From assembly GCA_036490715.1 (NCBI GenBank), contig DASXDL010000020.1, positions 1 to 64,000 of the forward strand: a stretch of DNA of 64,000 nt. The letters are read 5' to 3'. Positions 61,709 to 64,000 of this stretch are shown one piece after another (within the stretch, counting starts at the first letter, position 1; each line of letters begins with the position of its first letter). Source of the DNA: FEN-1191 sp036490715 (GTDB lineage: Bacteria; Pseudomonadota; Gammaproteobacteria; Steroidobacterales; Steroidobacteraceae). Under the pieces are notes generated by a model. That model did no database searches. It was given only the letters and a program-made list of their open reading frames with translations, and was not told the DNA's origin. Position numbers and translations under genes: made by a program.

Positions 61709-63106
61709 TCATGAGTGTTGCGCCGTACGCCACCCGGGGGCGTAGGTCGCGCGCGCGACTTCAGCGTACGGCACCGGACTGACAATGGCCCGGATCTCGG
61801 TCTGCACATGCCGCTCGACCGTGGGCTTGGCGCTGCCACCGCCCTCTTCACCCCAGACGAAGGTCACTTCGGTGCCGGGTTGGGCGTGGGCCGGATCGAG
61901 CATCGCCAAGGTCAGCATCCGGCCCTCGTTCGAGCTGTAGCCACACCAGGTGGAAATGCCGATGGCCTTGCCGTTGCGGGTCACCTTGTCGTACGGCCAG
62001 GTGCAGTAAACCGCTGAAGGAAAATCAAAATACTTGGCCCGATCGGACTTCTGGAACATCGTGCCCATGGCACGGGTGACGTCGGCGTTGTCCAGCGCCA
62101 GCGTGACCTTCTGGCGGCTGGCCGCCGGGTCCATCTTCTGCAGTGCCTCGCGACCGATGTAATCATGGTCGAACCTGACGAACGGCCCGTAGCCAAGATC
62201 AAACGGCGTGAGGTAGTAATCCTCGATCCGACTCGACACGAAGCTGCCGCCGAGCGAGCCGATCGCCTCGTACGTGGTCGCCGGCAGCCACTCCCGATAG
62301 GCCTGCAACTTCTCGCCGGTGTACACCGCCGGCAGCGGCGAGGGAATCCAGCCCGATTCCAGCGTGTTGGACGAATAAGCGCGCGCACCCACCTGGCGCA
62401 GGCCGAACTCGGTGCCGGCATTGACGATCGCCTGGCGCACATCCTCGCGCTCGTCCCACGGACCGAACAGCTCCAGTCCGGGCTGCCCGGCCATGCCATG
62501 ACGCAGCGCGCGCACCTTGCGGCCGGCGATGCTGATCTCGGTCATATGGAAGAACTTGAGCGCGGGCACCGGCGTGCCGGTGACCTTCGCGATCAGGTCC
62601 ATCGCGTTGGGTCCCTGCACCTGGTAGCGATAGGCCTTGCGAACGATCGGCCCGGAGCGGGCGGCGGAGCGCTCGTCGCGCTCGCAGCGCACGTCGTACT
62701 TGCCGACCTCGGCCTGGTACTGCACCCAGTTGTGCACCGAGGGGCGCCCGACCAGGTTGAAGGAGTTCTCGCCCAGGTAGAACAGAATCACATCGCCAAT
62801 CACGTAACCATCGTGATTGCAGGGCACGAACTGCTTGGCCCGGTTCGGCACGAATCCCTTGAAGGTGTTGAAGCCGACCGACTGCAGCAGCCGCAGCGCA
62901 TCCGGCCCTTCCACGTACATGTCGGTCATGTGGAACGACTGGTTGAACAGCACGCAGCTGTGCTGCCAGGCCTGCTGCTCGTCGCGCCAGTTGGAAAACT
63001 CGGGCGGCACCACCGGGTACACGTATGGTCCGCTTTGCGAGTTGCGCAGCAGCTTGACCGGGTTGCCGGAGGCGCGCAGCAGACTTTCCAGGTTGGTTGC
63101 CGTCAC
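61709..63106 (-). CDS. LigM-like tetrahydrofolate-dependent O-demethylase (GcvT family)
   Basis: A 465-aa GcvT/aminomethyltransferase-fold protein. The start (NLESLLRASGNPVKLLRNSQ, then YVYPVVPPEFSNWRDEQ) closely recalls LigM of Sphingobium, which transfers the methyl of vanillate or 3-O-methylgallate to tetrahydrofolate. Other GcvT features are YQVQGPNAMDLIAK and GPWDEREDVR. Relatives in the family include DesA (syringate) and DmdA (DMSP). Methoxylated aromatics are the best guess, but substrate-binding residues were not checked. GTG start, AGGA upstream, 27 nt after the regulator stop. Confidence 0.8.
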   Translation of the reverse strand: MTATNLESLLRASGNPVKLLRNSQSGPYVYPVVPPEFSNWRDEQQAWQHSCVLFNQSFHMTDMYVEGPDALRLLQSVGFNTFKGFVPNRAKQFVPCNHDGYVIGDVILFYLGENSFNLVGRPSVHNWVQYQAEVGKYDVRCERDERSAARSGPIVRKAYRYQVQGPNAMDLIAKVTGTPVPALKFFHMTEISIAGRKVRALRHGMAGQPGLELFGPWDEREDVRQAIVNAGTEFGLRQVGARAYSSNTLESGWIPSPLPAVYTGEKLQAYREWLPATTYEAIGSLGGSFVSSRIEDYYLTPFDLGYGPFVRFDHDYIGREALQKMDPAASRQKVTLALDNADVTRAMGTMFQKSDRAKYFDFPSAVYCTWPYDKVTRNGKAIGISTWCGYSSNEGRMLTLAMLDPAHAQPGTEVTFVWGEEGGGSAKPTVERHVQTEIRAIVSPVPYAEVARATYAPGWRTAQHS

Positions 63107-63133
63107 TAGGGTGGTCCTACGAATAGCGCGCCG

Positions 63134-63850
63134 CTAGCGCACCAGCGCCAGGACTGCCTTGGATGCACGCTGAACGCCCTGCAGGCCGGGAAGATTCAAA
63201 CTGTCCTTCACCGGATTGACGTGCTCGCGCATCAGTCCCTCGACCCGGGCGCCCTCGCCATTCTCGAGCGCATCGACGATGTAGTGATGCTGCCGATGGG
63301 CGTACATCAAACGACGATACATCTGATCCAGACTGGTCTTGTCGAACGCCACCGCTTGGGGCGCCGCGAACGGAATCCTGGCGATGCGCTCGAGCGCCTG
63401 CTCGATCATCGCACTGCCGGCTTCTTCAACGATCAAGTGGTGCAGGCGGCCGTTCATGTCCGCATATAGGGCTTCGTCGCTCTCCTCGAGCCGGCCTTTG
63501 GTGAAAATCCGGTCGCCGTCGATCAGTGTCTGACGCAGCGCCGCGATCAGCGTGCGCGGCGCACCGCGCTCAGCCACCCGCCGCGCCGCCAATCCCTCCA
63601 GCGAGCCGCGCACATCGAGCGCATCGACAATGTCCTGGGTGCTGAAACCGCGCACGATGTAGCCGCGGGTTTCGTGCTCGGCCAGCAGGCCCTCTTGGGC
63701 GAGCACCGGCAGCGCCTGGCGCACCGGCGTGCGTGACATTCCGAGCATCTCGGCCAGCGGCGCTTCGGCCAGCCGCCGCCCGGAAGGCAATTGGCCGCGC
63801 AGAATCATCTCGCGGATGCGCACCAGAGCACGCGTTTGCTGCGTATTCAT
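63134..63850 (-). CDS. GntR-family (FCD) transcriptional regulator
   Basis: A 238-aa regulator. The winged HTH includes LAEMLGMSRTPVRQALPVLA. The all-helical FCD effector domain has histidine metal ligands in LHHLIVEEA, the AHRQHHYIV region and MREHVNP. FCD regulators often repress catabolic genes and sense acids. It is first in the seven-gene cluster and probably controls it, with a perfect palindrome in its own promoter spacer. Confidence 0.93.
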   Translation of the reverse strand: MNTQQTRALVRIREMILRGQLPSGRRLAEAPLAEMLGMSRTPVRQALPVLAQEGLLAEHETRGYIVRGFSTQDIVDALDVRGSLEGLAARRVAERGAPRTLIAALRQTLIDGDRIFTKGRLEESDEALYADMNGRLHHLIVEEAGSAMIEQALERIARIPFAAPQAVAFDKTSLDQMYRRLMYAHRQHHYIVDALENGEGARVEGLMREHVNPVKDSLNLPGLQGVQRASKAVLALVR

Positions 63851-63890
63851 GCCGGAAGATCTTTTTGTGCGGCCACGACCCCTGCGATCG

Positions 63891-63919
63891 ATTGTTCACA
63901 TCGGGATCCCGAAAGTCAA
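63891..63919 (-). promoter_or_regulatory. Promoter of the GntR-LigM cluster with operator-like palindrome
   Basis: On the minus strand, TTGACT (63919-63914), a 17-nt spacer and AACAAT (63896-63891). The spacer contains the perfect palindrome CGGGATCCCG (63902-63911), a good place for the GntR-family protein to repress. The predicted start is about 35 nt before the ATG. Beyond 63920 nothing else is seen up to the window end. Confidence 0.65.
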
Positions 63920-64000
63920 CACGCTGCGCCGCGTCGAGGTGCAGCGTGAACGGTTATGTCTGAAATCTCCGACGAAAACGCAGGCGCGGGCTGCACGCGG

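Overview
The window is a high-GC bacterial chromosome segment. The housekeeping block (ribF-ileS-lspA-ispH on the minus strand, rpsT divergent, rplU-rpmA-obgE, then ispB) is ordered as in Gammaproteobacteria. The TonB receptor, PQQ dehydrogenase, LigM-like demethylase, acetoacetyl-CoA synthetase, HpnL-like protein and GlgE pathway point to a soil or freshwater lineage such as Steroidobacterales or Nevskiales. That placement is inference from gene content. No insertion sequence, integrase, prophage or CRISPR array was seen.

Layout. 1-10.5 kb: tRNA-Thr(CGU), a flavin monooxygenase, a Fur/Irr-like regulator and the housekeeping genes. 10.6-13 kb: small accessory genes (PAN-like protein, 33-aa peptide, GFA-family protein, AraC regulator) and tRNA-Pro(CGG). 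13-15.4 kb: a cytochrome c/copper-monooxygenase-like/C-terminal-domain fusion with an overlapping SCO-type copper chaperone. 15.7-23.8 kb: glgB-glgE-treS/maltokinase, which together turn trehalose or maltose into branched alpha-glucan, followed by a TM-helix protein. 23.9-24.8 kb: a decayed prolyl-iminopeptidase-like gene. 25.7-32 kb: serine hydrolase, DUF2905 protein, 5-oxoprolinase and an MHS-type transporter in one operon. 32.3-37.7 kb: a GGDEF-EAL protein, a hybrid histidine kinase coupled to a 103-aa unknown protein, and a divergent ribbon-helix-helix gene. 37.7-43.3 kb: an HpnL-like membrane protein and a complete branched-chain amino-acid-type ABC transporter (livGFKHM order), whose LivF carries an arginine in place of the Walker A lysine.

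43.4-52.3 kb holds a tightly overlapped operon (HAD hydrolase, phosphoglucomutase, phosphoketolase, zinc alcohol dehydrogenase, PPK2, then a diguanylate cyclase), divergent from dps. It looks like a stress or energy-limitation carbon and phosphate module. 52.3-63.9 kb holds seven co-directional genes (GntR/FCD regulator, LigM-like O-demethylase, TonB receptor, PQQ alcohol dehydrogenase with heme c, acetoacetyl-CoA synthetase, alpha/beta hydrolase, aldehyde dehydrogenase). They read as an uptake and oxidation pathway for an unidentified, possibly methoxylated, compound.

The best candidates for undescribed biology are the cytochrome c/copper protein with its SCO partner and the seven-gene catabolic cluster. 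Smaller leads are the LivF Walker A substitution, a terminator placed 12 nt before obgE, the hairpin over the HAD-gene start codon, and the palindrome upstream of the ribbon-helix-helix gene.
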